NCBI RefSeq assembly: GCF_902806285.1
Contig: NZ_CADCWA010000160.1
Location: 1 to 45,772, forward strand
Length of the DNA: 45,772 nt
Reading direction: 5' to 3'
DNA from: an uncultured Sphingomonas sp.
GTDB taxonomy: Bacteria > Pseudomonadota > Alphaproteobacteria > Sphingomonadales > Sphingomonadaceae
Made by a program: the position numbers and the translations under genes. Positions within the stretch are counted from its first letter, which is position 1; every line of letters begins with the position of its first letter. The notes beneath the pieces were generated by a model, which ran no database searches, was not told the origin of the DNA, and saw only the letters and a list, made by a program, of their open reading frames with translations. Positions 23,743 through 31,792 of this stretch are shown here, piece after piece.

Positions 23743-24222
23743 GAGGGCCCGATTCTCCGCCTTGATCCTGATCGCCAGCACGATCGCGTTGAGCACGCTG
23801 AACAGCAGCGCCACCTGCCACAGCCCGAACACCAGCGGCAGCACCGCGATCTCTCCGATCACCACCAGATAGTTGGGATGGCTGACAAAGCGGAACGGCC
23901 CGCCGGTGACCAGCGGTGCGCCCGGCAGCACGATGATCCGCGTTGTCCAGCGCGGTCCCAGCGTCCGCAGCACCCACACCCGGCCAAGCTGTAGCAGAAA
24001 GAACAGGACCAGCAGCGCCACATGAATTGGCCGGCCCGGCGCCAGCCACCACAGCGTCGCCAGCCACGCCGTGTGCACCGCCACGATCAGCGGGTAGTGC
24101 CCCGGCGCATGCTCCCGCGCGCCCATCGCCAGCAGCTGGGCCGTGTTCCTCCGTGCCAGCACCAGCTCCGACAGGCGCTGAAAGGTCACAAAGGCCAGCA
24201 GGGCGATGGCCGGCCACATCAT
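23704..24222 (-). CDS. Isoprenylcysteine carboxyl methyltransferase family membrane protein
   Basis: 172-aa polytopic membrane protein of the ICMT/PEMT-like family. Hydrophobic segments are WPAIALLAFVTFQRLSELVL, VALLVLFFLLQLGRVWVL and GEIAVLPLVFGLWQVALLFS. The SAM-site hallmark is GPFRFVSHPNYLVVIGEI, the HPNY motif, with the usual later RIKAENRAL. The gene overlaps the type III polyketide synthase stop/start by 4 nt (ATGA). That pairing is known from phenolic-lipid clusters such as Streptomyces srsAB, where the methyltransferase O-methylates the alkylresorcinol. A similar role is inferred here. The last 12 residues (STPANAGVQSSS) are encoded by a palindromic repeat. Confidence 0.88.
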   Translation of the reverse strand: MMWPAIALLAFVTFQRLSELVLARRNTAQLLAMGAREHAPGHYPLIVAVHTAWLATLWWLAPGRPIHVALLVLFFLLQLGRVWVLRTLGPRWTTRIIVLPGAPLVTGGPFRFVSHPNYLVVIGEIAVLPLVFGLWQVALLFSVLNAIVLAIRIKAENRALSTPANAGVQSSS

Positions 24223-25271
24223 GCGGCGGCGCGCTCCAGCATCAGCCCGGCGCAGGTGAAGCCCGGCCCGAAGGCGGTCATCAGCGTCCGCTCGGGCAGG
24301 CCGCGGGCGAGCAGCTGCTCCAGCACGAACAGCACGGTTGGCGCACTCATGTTGCCATGCTCGCGCAGCACCTGCCGCTCAAGGTCGAGCGTGCCGGGCT
24401 CAAGCGCCATGGCGTTCTCGATCGCCTCCACCACCTTGGCCCCGCCGGGATGGCAGCACAGCCGCCCGATCTCGTCGAGGGTGATGCCGAATTCCTCCAG
24501 CAGACCGGCGATCGCGGCCGCCAGCTCGGCAGTGACGAAGGGCGGAATGGCGCGGTCGAACACCACCGCGAAGCCGGGGTCCTCGACCCGCCAGCCCATG
24601 ATCCCGAGCGTGTCCGGCCACAGCTTCTCACCGGCTGAGGTAATCGCGCCCAACCCGCCGGCATCGCCTTCGACCACCGCCGCCGCCGCGCCGTCCCCGA
24701 ACAGGGCGGTGGCAACCAGCGCCGCGGGATCGTCGCTGTCGAGCCGGATGGAGATGGAGCAGGTCTCCACGCACACGAACAGCCAGCGGCTGCCGGGTTC
24801 CGCGGCCGCCAACCGGGCGGCGGTGGCCAGCCCGCTGATCCCGCCGGCGCAGCCCAGACCGAACACGGGCAGCCGGCGCACGTTCGGGCGCAGGCCGAGC
24901 GCCGGACCCGCGCGCGCCTCCAGGCTAGGGGTTGCGATGCCGGTGGTGGACACGCTCACCACCCCGTCGATGTCCTCGGCCTGCAGCCCGGCCGCCGCAA
25001 TGGCCTTCGCGGCAGCGTCGATGAACAAGGCCTCGGCCGCTTCCAGGTAGAGCCGGTTGCGCGACTCCCACCGATGGTCGCCCGCATACCATTCCAGCGG
25101 TGCCACCGTGTTGCGCCGGTCGATGCCCGCATTGTCGAACACGCCCTGCAACCGGTCGAACAACGCCGTGCGCCCCGCGAACAGCTCGCGCGCAATCGCC
25201 TTGGCATCGGTCTGGCTCAGCGTATGGGGCGGAACGGCGGTGGCGAGGCTGAGCAGTGGAACAGGGCGCAA
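24219..25271 (-). CDS. Type III polyketide synthase (chalcone/alkylresorcinol synthase type)
   Basis: 350-aa homodimeric-type condensing enzyme that extends a CoA starter with malonyl-CoA and cyclises the chain. The Cys-His-Asn triad is visible: Cys in VFGLGCAGGISGL (about 147), His in RLCCHPGGAKVV, Asn in REHGNMSAPTVLFVLE. The C-terminal GFGPG loop is AFGPGFTCAG. The N-terminus is LLSLATAVPPHTLSQTD. The first codon is TTG at 25271; no ATG or GTG is available in the N-terminal part. It is followed by an overlapping ICMT-like methyltransferase, so the likely product is a methylated alkylresorcinol or alkylpyrone membrane lipid; starter length cannot be read from the sequence. It is divergent from the sugar dehydrogenase gene. 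Confidence 0.93.
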   Translation of the reverse strand: MRPVPLLSLATAVPPHTLSQTDAKAIARELFAGRTALFDRLQGVFDNAGIDRRNTVAPLEWYAGDHRWESRNRLYLEAAEALFIDAAAKAIAAAGLQAEDIDGVVSVSTTGIATPSLEARAGPALGLRPNVRRLPVFGLGCAGGISGLATAARLAAAEPGSRWLFVCVETCSISIRLDSDDPAALVATALFGDGAAAAVVEGDAGGLGAITSAGEKLWPDTLGIMGWRVEDPGFAVVFDRAIPPFVTAELAAAIAGLLEEFGITLDEIGRLCCHPGGAKVVEAIENAMALEPGTLDLERQVLREHGNMSAPTVLFVLEQLLARGLPERTLMTAFGPGFTCAGLMLERAAA

Positions 25272-25325
25272 GCTGGCTGCTTTCTACGTGGGAGCGCCGG
25301 AAACGCGCAGTAAGGGAGAGGTTGG

Positions 25326-26501
25326 ATGCGTACGGTTCGATTGCAAGCTGCAACTCTTGCGCTGCTGATTGGTGCCTGCTCCGCCTCCTCGTCCGCGGCC
25401 GACGAGCAGGCCGCACCGGCGCCGCAAAGCGACAACGCCACCGCCCAGACCACGGGTGGGAGCGCTCAGCAGACCGCCGGACGCCCGTTCAGCAGCGAAT
25501 CGGTGGCGAGCTTCTCGACCCCCTGGGCGATGGCCTTTCTCCCCGGCAGCGGCGTGGCCATGACCAACCGGGCCCTGGTCTCGGAGAAGGAAGGCCTGCT
25601 CTGGCTGGTGGACGTCGCCAGCGGGCAGAAGCAGCCGGTGTCCGGCTTGCCGGAGAACATCAAGGTCGCGGGGCAGGGCGGCCTCGGCGACGTGGTCGTG
25701 CATCCCGACTTCGCGGGCAACCAGCGCGTCTACCTGACCTTCGTCGAGCCGGGTCCGAACGGCACCAGCGGGGCCGCGGTCGGCTACGGCACGCTGGAGA
25801 TGGCGCGGAACGGATCCCGGCTGAACGGCTTCAAGGTCATCTGGCGGCAAACGCCCAAGGTCACCGGCAACGGCCACTTCTCGCACCGCATCGCCTTTGC
25901 GCCGGACGGGAGCATGTTCGTGTCGTCCGGGGACCGGGAGAAGATGGAGCCGGCCCAGGACCGGAACGTCGACCTCGGCAAGATCATTCACCTGGATGCG
26001 GAAGGCCAGCGCATCGGCCGGCGCTTCCATACCATGGGGCACCGCAACGTGCTCGGCCTGGCCTTTGCGCCCGATGGGCGGCTGTGGGCCGGCGAGATGG
26101 GCCCGAAGGGTGGCGACGAGGTGAACCTGATCGAGCAGGGCAAGAACTACGGCTGGCCGCAGGCATCCTACGGCAGCCACTATGAAGGACGGCCGATCCC
26201 CGACGACCACCGGGCGCGCGGTTTCGAGGAGCCCAAGGTGTGGTGGAACCCCGCCATCTCGCCGGGCGGCCTGATCGTCTACAACGGCGACCTGTTCCCG
26301 CAGTGGAAAGGCGACATCCTGATGGGAGCGCTGTCGGGCGAAGCGCTGATCCGGGTCGATGTGAACGGCGCAGTCGCGCGCAAGGGCAACCAGTGGCCGA
26401 TGAACGCCCGCATCCGCGAGGTCGAGCAAGGCCCGCGCGGCGAGGTGTACCTGCTGGAGGACGCCGGGCGGCTGTTGAGGCTCGAGCCGGCGCGAACCTA
26501 G
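25326..26501 (+). CDS. PQQ-dependent sugar dehydrogenase family lipoprotein (YliI/Asd type)
   Basis: 391-aa six-bladed beta-propeller of the glucose/sorbosone dehydrogenase family, oxidising aldoses or related sugars with PQQ in the periplasm. The N-terminus MRTVRLQAATLALLIGACSA has a lipobox (LIGAC), so it is a lipoprotein. Family motifs are FSTPWAMAFLPGSG, GQGGLGDVVVHPDF, FVSSGDREKMEPAQ, GHRNVLGLAFAPDGRLWAGE with MGPKGGDEVNLIEQGKNYGW (the catalytic and PQQ-site region), and NPAISPGGLIVYNGDLF. No PQQ synthesis gene is in the window. GTAAGGGAGAGG precedes the ATG. It converges on trmB with a palindromic repeat in the gap. Confidence 0.92.
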   Translation: MRTVRLQAATLALLIGACSASSSAADEQAAPAPQSDNATAQTTGGSAQQTAGRPFSSESVASFSTPWAMAFLPGSGVAMTNRALVSEKEGLLWLVDVASGQKQPVSGLPENIKVAGQGGLGDVVVHPDFAGNQRVYLTFVEPGPNGTSGAAVGYGTLEMARNGSRLNGFKVIWRQTPKVTGNGHFSHRIAFAPDGSMFVSSGDREKMEPAQDRNVDLGKIIHLDAEGQRIGRRFHTMGHRNVLGLAFAPDGRLWAGEMGPKGGDEVNLIEQGKNYGWPQASYGSHYEGRPIPDDHRARGFEEPKVWWNPAISPGGLIVYNGDLFPQWKGDILMGALSGEALIRVDVNGAVARKGNQWPMNARIREVEQGPRGEVYLLEDAGRLLRLEPART

Positions 26502-26597
26502 CTACTCCCCCTGGGGGAGAGGCGCGAAGCGCCGGAGGGGTAAGTAAATGACCCCTCTGTCAGCTGCGCTGACATCTCCCCCAAAGGGGGAGATGCT
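26502..26597. repeat. Palindromic repeat between convergent genes (same family as the truB insert)
   Basis: CTACTCCCCCTGGGGGAGAG, GGCGCGAAGCGCCGGAGGGG, then ACCCCTCTGTCAGCTGCGCTGAC, then ATCTCCCCCAAAGGGGGAGA: outer and inner hairpins around a central inverted repeat. It fills the gap between the sugar dehydrogenase stop and the trmB stop and ends within the trmB stop codon. The minus-strand translation LTEGSFTYPSGASRLSPRGS parallels the truB insert. Confidence 0.92.
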
Positions 26598-27294
26598 AGA
26601 GCCGCCGATACCGCAGATAGTAAGGCCGCCTGCCCTCCCGCCGCGACTTCGCGCCGTAGCGGGTCTCGATCCAGCCGCCGACCGGCTCCAGCCAGTCCTT
26701 GGGCTGCTCCGCCAGCCACTCGAAGCGGTCCGCGTGCCGCTGCATCGTCATCAGCGTCCACTCGAGATAGACCGGGTGATCCGTCGCGATGCGGAGTTCG
26801 CCGCCCGGCTTCAGCTTGTCGGCGAACAGCCGCACCGGCCCGTCGTTCACCATCCGCCGCTTGGCGTGGCGGGCCTTGGGCCAGGGGTCGGGGTGCAGCA
26901 GGTAAAGCATGGTCAGCGCCCCGTCCGGCACGCGCCGCAGCACCTCCAGCGCGTCGCCCATGTGCAGCCGCACGTTGCGGAGCGCTCCGTCGCGGACGTG
27001 CCCAAGCGCGGTCGCCACGCCGTTGACGAACGGCTCGGCGCCGATGAAACCATGGTCGGGCAGCAGGTCCGCCCGGTAGGCGAGGTGCTCGCCGGAGCCA
27101 AAGCCGATCTCGAAGTGGAGCGGTCGGTCGTCGCCGAACAGGGCCGGCGCCGTGACCTCGCCATCGGCGGGCACCGCCAGCTGCGGCAGCAGCCGATCGA
27201 CCAGCTCCTGCTGGCCGGCACGCAGTTTGTGCCCGCTCGAGCGGCCGTAAAGCCGGTTGATGGTCAGCGGATCGCCAGGCTTGAACGCGGTCAT
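26596..27294 (-). CDS. trmB: tRNA (guanine(46)-N7)-methyltransferase
   Basis: 232-aa SAM-dependent enzyme methylating G46 in the tRNA variable loop. It has FEIGFGSGEHLAYRADLLPD (SAM motif I), FIGAEPFVNGVATALG, the catalytic TMLYLLHPDPWPKARHAKRR segment (PDPWPKxRHxKRR hallmark), and ends with TRYGAKSRREGRRPYYLRYR, the conserved T-x-x-E/G-type tail. The ATG at 27294 is preferred over the track start (27381). It is downstream of metK in the conserved alphaproteobacterial order, here separated by a DUF2231 gene on the opposite strand. Confidence 0.96.
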   Translation of the reverse strand: MTAFKPGDPLTINRLYGRSSGHKLRAGQQELVDRLLPQLAVPADGEVTAPALFGDDRPLHFEIGFGSGEHLAYRADLLPDHGFIGAEPFVNGVATALGHVRDGALRNVRLHMGDALEVLRRVPDGALTMLYLLHPDPWPKARHAKRRMVNDGPVRLFADKLKPGGELRIATDHPVYLEWTLMTMQRHADRFEWLAEQPKDWLEPVGGWIETRYGAKSRREGRRPYYLRYRRL

Positions 27295-27350
27295 GGCAAC
27301 GCCCTTTGCCGAACTGCGTTCACCCCGCAACCGACCAGGAGAACTCCCGC

Positions 27351-27893
27351 ATGTACGGCAACAACCCTCGCAGCACCGCACAGATCGGCGGGCACCCGCT
27401 GCATCCCATGCTGATCCCGATCCCGATCACCAGCTTCCTGTTCGCCTTCGGCACCGATCTGGCCCACGCGGCGACCGGCGACCGGCGCTGGGGCGAGGCG
27501 ACCAAGTGGCTGCTGGGCGCCGGGCTGGTCGGGGCGTTGGGCGCGGCGGCGACGGGGATGACCGACTATCTCGGCGACGAGCGGGTGAAGAAGCTGCCGT
27601 CCGCCAACCAGCACATGATCGCCAACCTCGCGCTGGTCGGGGTGCAGACCGCCAATCTCGGGCTGCGGCTGACCAACCGGCAGGAAGAGGTGCCGGCAGG
27701 CGGGCCGTGGCTGTCCGGGCTGGCGGCGGCGATCGTCGGCTACTCGGGCTGGCTCGGCGGCGAGCTGACCTACCGCCATCGGGTCGCAGTGCAGGAAACC
27801 CGCGACGAATATTCCGGCTACGACGACGGCCATGCCGAGGGCGGCCTGGGCGTCCCCCGCGGCGAAGTGCTAAAGGAGAAGATGGCGGAGTAA
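27351..27893 (+). CDS. DUF2231 domain-containing membrane protein
   Basis: 180-aa protein with four hydrophobic segments (IPITSFLFAFGTDLAH; WLLGAGLVGALGAAATG; IANLALVGVQTANLGL; GLAAAIVGYSGWLGGEL), matching DUF2231. The N-terminal GGHPLHPMLIPIPITSF is the family hallmark (HPLHP). The C-terminal tail is charged and Gly-rich (YSGYDDGHAEGGLGVPRGEV). Function unknown; relatives are predicted inner-membrane proteins, sometimes with haem-associated domains. ATG at 27351 has AGGAG 8 nt upstream. It is divergent from trmB (56-bp gap) and converges on metK across a REP repeat. Confidence 0.88.
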   Translation: MYGNNPRSTAQIGGHPLHPMLIPIPITSFLFAFGTDLAHAATGDRRWGEATKWLLGAGLVGALGAAATGMTDYLGDERVKKLPSANQHMIANLALVGVQTANLGLRLTNRQEEVPAGGPWLSGLAAAIVGYSGWLGGELTYRHRVAVQETRDEYSGYDDGHAEGGLGVPRGEVLKEKMAE

Positions 27894-27894
27894 G

Positions 27895-27970
27895 CGTCAT
27901 CCCGGCGAAGGCCGGGATCCCAGCGATAGCGCGCGGTTGACCTGAGATCCCGGCCTGCGCCGGGATGACG
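27895..27970. repeat. REP-like palindromic repeat between DUF2231 gene and metK
   Basis: CGTCATCCCGGCGAAGGCCG (then GGATCCCAG) is mirrored by GATCCCGGCCTGCGCCGGGA (then TGACG). It fills the convergent gap and ends 1 bp before the metK stop codon. Each arm is itself a hairpin, so it could stop transcription from both sides. Confidence 0.92.
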
Positions 27971-27971
27971 G

Positions 27972-29186
27972 TCAGACCTGGAGCGCCGCCCTCAGCTCCT
28001 CCGCAAGGTCGGTCCGCTCCCACGGGAACAGGTTGCCGTCCGCCTTGCGCCCGAAGTGACCGTAGGCGGCGGTGCGCGCGTAGATCGGCTTGTTGAGGCG
28101 GAGGTGCGTGCGGATGCCGCGCGGGGTGAGGCCGCCCAGCTTGTCGATCCGCTTGATCGCGGCCTCCAGCCGGTCGTCGCCCACCGTCCCGGTCCCGTGC
28201 GTGTCGATGTACAGCGACAGCGGCTCCGACACGCCAATCGCGTAGGCTAGCTGTATGGTGCAGCGCCGCGCGAGGCCGGCCGCGACGATGTTCTTGGCGA
28301 GGTAGCGCGCGGCATAGGCCGCCGAGCGGTCGACCTTGGTCGGGTCCTTGCCGCTGAACGCGCCGCCGCCGTGCGGGGCTGCGCCGCCATAGGTGTCGAC
28401 GATGATCTTGCGCCCGGTCAGGCCGGCGTCCCCGTCGGGCCCACCGATCACGAACGAGCCGGTCGGATTGATGTGGTAGATCGTTTCCCCGTTCAGCAGT
28501 CCGTCCGGAAGCACCTCCCCCACCACTCGCTTCACATAGTCGTGCAGTTCGGTCTCGCGCTCGCCCTCGTCATATCCTTCGACATGTTGGGTCGAGACCA
28601 CCACCGCCGTCGCGCGCACCGGCTGGCCGCTCTCGAAGCGCAGGGTCACCTGGCTCTTGGCGTCGGGCTGGAGGAAGGGCGCCGCGCCCGAGTGGCGGTC
28701 GGCGGCCATGCGCTCCAGGATCTTGTGGCTGTAGTCGAGCGTCGCCGGCATCAGGTCCGGGGTCTCGTCGCAGGCGAAGCCGAACATGATGCCCTGGTCG
28801 CCCGCGCCCTCGTCCTTGTTGCCGCTGGCATCCACGCCTTGCGCGATGTGCTCCGACTGGGGGTGGAGGTTGTTCTCGAACGCCAGATACTGCCAGTGGA
28901 AGCCTTCCTGCTCGTAGCCGATGCGGCGGACCGTTTCGCGCACCACCTGCTCGATCTCTTGCGGAACGCCCGGCGCCCAATTGCCTTGGGTGTCCATGAT
29001 GCCCTGACCGCGGATCTCGCCCGCGAGCACCACCAGGTTGGTCGTGACCAAGGTCTCGCACGCGACCCGCGCCTCGGGGTCCTTGGCGAGGAACAGGTCG
29101 ACCACCGCGTCGCTGATCTGGTCGGCGACCTTGTCGGGATGGCCTTCGGACACGGATTCGGAAGTGAACAGGTAGGACTGGCGCAT
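27972..29186 (-). CDS. metK: S-adenosylmethionine synthetase
   Basis: 404-aa enzyme making SAM from methionine and ATP. It has [20 protein letters not shown] at the N-terminus, the signature [20 protein letters not shown] (ATP and methionine site), and the Gly-rich P-loop-like [19 protein letters not shown]. The length is usual for the alphaproteobacterial form. The ATG at 29186 follows AGAGGG. The 48-nt leader before lnt's end contains a GCCGCCGCGGCGGC self-complementary sequence and a tandem CCTTATAT repeat. SAM made here would serve the several methyltransferases in the window (TrmB, MiaB, ICMT-like). Confidence 0.98.
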   Translation of the reverse strand: MRQSYLFTSESVSEGHPDKVADQISDAVVDLFLAKDPEARVACETLVTTNLVVLAGEIRGQGIMDTQGNWAPGVPQEIEQVVRETVRRIGYEQEGFHWQYLAFENNLHPQSEHIAQGVDASGNKDEGAGDQGIMFGFACDETPDLMPATLDYSHKILERMAADRHSGAAPFLQPDAKSQVTLRFESGQPVRATAVVVSTQHVEGYDEGERETELHDYVKRVVGEVLPDGLLNGETIYHINPTGSFVIGGPDGDAGLTGRKIIVDTYGGAAPHGGGAFSGKDPTKVDRSAAYAARYLAKNIVAAGLARRCTIQLAYAIGVSEPLSLYIDTHGTGTVGDDRLEAAIKRIDKLGGLTPRGIRTHLRLNKPIYARTAAYGHFGRKADGNLFPWERTDLAEELRAALQV

Positions 29187-29197
29187 GGACCCTCTGG

Positions 29198-29230
29198 CGC
29201 CGCCGCGGCGGCATATAAGGATATAAGGAT
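29198..29230 (-). promoter_or_regulatory. metK leader: GC palindrome plus tandem CCTTATAT repeat
   Basis: On the minus strand, CTTATATCCTTATATG (a tandem repeat) is followed by GCCGCCGCGGCGGC, a perfect 14-bp palindrome, a few nt before the AGAGGG ribosome site. The AT-rich part could be a -10 region. I do not see the layout of a SAM-binding riboswitch in so short a leader. Confidence 0.35.
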
Positions 29231-29234
29231 AGCT

Positions 29235-30914
29235 TTATATCGCGCGCCTGTAGCGGCGGCGCCCGTCGAGAACAACCGCCGTCAGCAGCATGGCGAATGC
29301 CAGCAGCATGGGCAGCAGATTGCCCCAGCGCGCGAAGGGCGTCGGCTCGGCCGGCGGGGGCAGAGTGGTGTCGATCACCCCCGCCTGCCGCCACGGCAGC
29401 GACGAGAGCACCTGGCCCCGCGCGTCGATCACGCCGCTGATCCCGGTCGGGGTGGAGCGGATCACCGGCAGCCCTTCCTCCGCCGCCCGCAACCGCGCCT
29501 GGGCGAAGTGCTGCGGCGGACCCCAGCGCCCGAACCAGGCGTCGTTGGACGGGTTGAAGATGAACTTGGGCCGGTCGCGACCGTCGACCACCTGGCCCGA
29601 GAAGATGATCTCGTAGCAGACCTGCACGCCCATCTTGCCGAACGCGCCAAGATCGATGCTGCGCGGCCCGGGGCCGGGGATGGTGTCGCCGATGCCCGGC
29701 GCCAGCTGAGACAGGCCGATGGCCGACAGCAACGGCCGCATCGGGAGATACTCGCCGTAGGGCACCAGATGCGCCTTGTCGTACCGGCCGAGGGTGCGGC
29801 CGGCCGGATCGACCGCGAACACGCTGTTGGTGTTGCCGGCGATGGTGCCCGACGGATCGGCGATCAAGGCGAAGGCGCCGGTCAGCAGAAGGTCGCCCGA
29901 CCGAAGCGACTGCACCGCCCGCGGGATCGCGGGCAAAAGGGCAGGCACCGGCCGGTTCTGCCGGTCGAGGATCTGGAACGCTTCGGGGATAGCGACCTCG
30001 GGCCAGAACAGGAGCCGCGGCGGCGGGGCTCCGCCGGCCGACAGGCGGCCCAGCCGATAGTAGGCCTCCTCGCCCAAGCCCTCGCGCCACTTGTCCTCCT
30101 GGCCGATGTTGGGCTGGACGATGCGGATGGCGGGCCGGTCGACCGGGTTCACGGCGGGAGCCGGACCGGCCACGGAGGGGAGGGCGCGGTCGCGAGCGGG
30201 CGGCAAGGCCAGCAGCAGCAGGGCCGCGGCTGCGACCGCTCCCGCGGTGCGCCACCGTCGGCCGACCAGCAGCCACACCGCTCCCCCGAGCAGCACGACC
30301 AGCGCCGACAGCCCGTAGGTGCCGATGAACTTGGCCGTATTCAGCCAGGGCGTGTCCGCCAGCGCCACGCCTACCGGGTTCCAGGCGAAACCGGTAAAGA
30401 CCAGGGCGCGCAGATACTCGGTAACCGCCCAGCCGCCGGCCAGCGCCAGCGCCAGCCCCGTCCGGCTCGCCCGTCCGAAGCGCCAGGCGAGACCGGCCGC
30501 CATCGCCGGGTAGACGGCGAGGTAAAAGGACAGCAGCACCACCGCGACCCAGCCGAGCCACGCCGGCATTGCCGCCTGATAGGTGAACGAGGTGGCGATC
30601 CAGTTGAGCCCGAGCACGAATTGCCCGAGGCCGAACGCCCAGCCGGTGAGCAGCGCCCGCCAGAGGCTCGGCTGGCGGCTCACGAGTTCGCACAAGCCTG
30701 CGAAGGCGAGCGGCATCAACGGCCACCAGCCGACCGGCTCGAAGGCGAAAGCAGAAAGGAGTCCGATTACCAATCCGATAAGGGGCGAATAGCGCCACAC
30801 CCACTCCCGTTCGCCCCGAGCGAAGTCGAGGGGCGTTGAGGCATCGGACTGAACAGGCGTCCCTCGATTACGGCCGTTGGCCTCCGCTCGGGACGAACGG
30901 GTCACGGCTTCCAT
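29235..30914 (-). CDS. lnt: Apolipoprotein N-acyltransferase
   Basis: Inner-membrane enzyme that N-acylates the lipidated Cys of lipoproteins. N-terminal hydrophobic helices (LIGLVIGLLSAFAFEPVGWW onward) are followed by the periplasmic nitrilase domain. The catalytic triad is visible: Glu in LLFWPEVAIPE, Lys in YDKAHLVPYGEYLP, Cys in VQVCYEIIFSG. The ORF gives 559 aa, but its first 38 residues (SRAEANGRNRGTPVQSDAST in part) come from a palindromic repeat at 30806-30901. A GTG at 30800 (Val39, then WRYSPLIG), with GGGAG just upstream, would give a 521-aa protein of more usual N-terminus. The ATG at 30914 overlaps the corC stop by 1 nt, favouring the long form by coupling. Confidence 0.94.
   Translation of the reverse strand: MEAVTRSSRAEANGRNRGTPVQSDASTPLDFARGEREWVWRYSPLIGLVIGLLSAFAFEPVGWWPLMPLAFAGLCELVSRQPSLWRALLTGWAFGLGQFVLGLNWIATSFTYQAAMPAWLGWVAVVLLSFYLAVYPAMAAGLAWRFGRASRTGLALALAGGWAVTEYLRALVFTGFAWNPVGVALADTPWLNTAKFIGTYGLSALVVLLGGAVWLLVGRRWRTAGAVAAAALLLLALPPARDRALPSVAGPAPAVNPVDRPAIRIVQPNIGQEDKWREGLGEEAYYRLGRLSAGGAPPPRLLFWPEVAIPEAFQILDRQNRPVPALLPAIPRAVQSLRSGDLLLTGAFALIADPSGTIAGNTNSVFAVDPAGRTLGRYDKAHLVPYGEYLPMRPLLSAIGLSQLAPGIGDTIPGPGPRSIDLGAFGKMGVQVCYEIIFSGQVVDGRDRPKFIFNPSNDAWFGRWGPPQHFAQARLRAAEEGLPVIRSTPTGISGVIDARGQVLSSLPWRQAGVIDTTLPPPAEPTPFARWGNLLPMLLAFAMLLTAVVLDGRRRYRRAI
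30806..30901. repeat. Palindromic repeat at the lnt N-terminus (CCCGAGCG type)
   Basis: CCCGTTCGCCCCGAGCG at 30806 is mirrored by CGCTCGGGACGAACGGG ending at 30901, with one mismatch in 17 bp. GTCGAGGGGCG and CGTCCCTCGAT are internal complementary arms. The minus strand is read as the first residues of Lnt. This is a different repeat class from the truB type. Confidence 0.88.
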
Positions 30915-31792
30915 TAAACGGGTTCCTGAAACGCACCCTCAGGCGCATGCAGCCGTAACCGCGTCATCTTGCGCTCGTCGGCCGCCACGCTCTCCAGCCG
31001 CCAGCCGCTCGGGTGCTGCACGCTCTCGCCGGGCTCCATGATTCGCCCGGCGAGCAGGAAGGCGAGGCCGCCGAGCGTGTCGACCTCGTCGTCCTCCGCG
31101 ACCAGCCGGGCATCCACTGCTTCCGCGAGCTCATCGAGTTCGAGCCGCGCGTCCGCTTCCCACAGCCCGTCGTCGAGCGGAACCAGCAAGGCGGCCTCGG
31201 CCTCGTCATGCTCGTCCTCGATTTCGCCGACGATCTCCTCGACCACGTCTTCGATGGTGACGAGGCCCTCCGTGCCGCCGAATTCATCGACCACGATCGC
31301 CAGGTGCACCCGCTGCGAGCGCATCCGGGCAAGCAGGTCGAGCACGCCCATCGATTCCGGCACGAACAGCGGTTCGCGCAGCAGCCCGGCGACCGAGCGG
31401 TCCCGGCCCTCGTCGACCGAGGCCATGAACACGTCCTTGATGTGGATCATGCCGGCCACCTCGTCCAGGCTCTCGCCGAACACCGGCAGGCGGCTGTGCC
31501 CCGCGTCCGCGAACGCGCGCACTAGCGCCTCGAACGTGATCGTCTGCGGCACCGCGATGATCTCGCCGCGGGGCACGCAGATCTCGCCCGCCGTGCGGTC
31601 GCCGAAGTGCAGCAGGTTGCGCAGCATCTGCCGCTCGAGCGGGCTGAGGTCGCCGTGCTGCGGTCGAACGGTTTCCGCCTCGTCGATCGCTTCCTCGATC
31701 TGGTCGCGCAGCGTCGGCTCGCTGTCCTCGCCGAACAGCAGGTGGCGCATGCCTTGCCACAGGCGGGAGCCGCCGTCAGGGCTGGTGGCCAT
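30914..31792 (-). CDS. corC: CorC/HlyC-type CBS domain protein (hemolysin family)
   Basis: 292-aa cytoplasmic protein with a pair of CBS domains (VPRGEIIAVPQTITFEALVR to GMIHIKDVFMASVD; VHLAIVVDEFGGTEGLVTIE with DVVEEIVGEIEDEHD). The C-terminal CorC/HlyC transporter-associated domain starts near LWEADARLELDELAEAV. The DUF21 membrane part of larger relatives is absent. It is linked to Mg2+/Co2+ efflux in enterobacteria; the role here is inferred. It lies between ybeY and lnt as in most proteobacteria, with 1-nt overlaps on both sides. Confidence 0.92.
   Translation of the reverse strand: MATSPDGGSRLWQGMRHLLFGEDSEPTLRDQIEEAIDEAETVRPQHGDLSPLERQMLRNLLHFGDRTAGEICVPRGEIIAVPQTITFEALVRAFADAGHSRLPVFGESLDEVAGMIHIKDVFMASVDEGRDRSVAGLLREPLFVPESMGVLDLLARMRSQRVHLAIVVDEFGGTEGLVTIEDVVEEIVGEIEDEHDEAEAALLVPLDDGLWEADARLELDELAEAVDARLVAEDDEVDTLGGLAFLLAGRIMEPGESVQHPSGWRLESVAADERKMTRLRLHAPEGAFQEPV

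Noticed and set aside
29187-29234. SAM or SAM/SAH riboswitch ahead of metK
   Set aside because: Leader is very short and I cannot draw any known SAM aptamer in it; left as an unassigned palindrome.
28371-30839. 822-aa plus-strand and 744-aa minus-strand ORFs over metK and lnt
   Set aside because: Both are alternate-frame shadows of the real metK and lnt genes.
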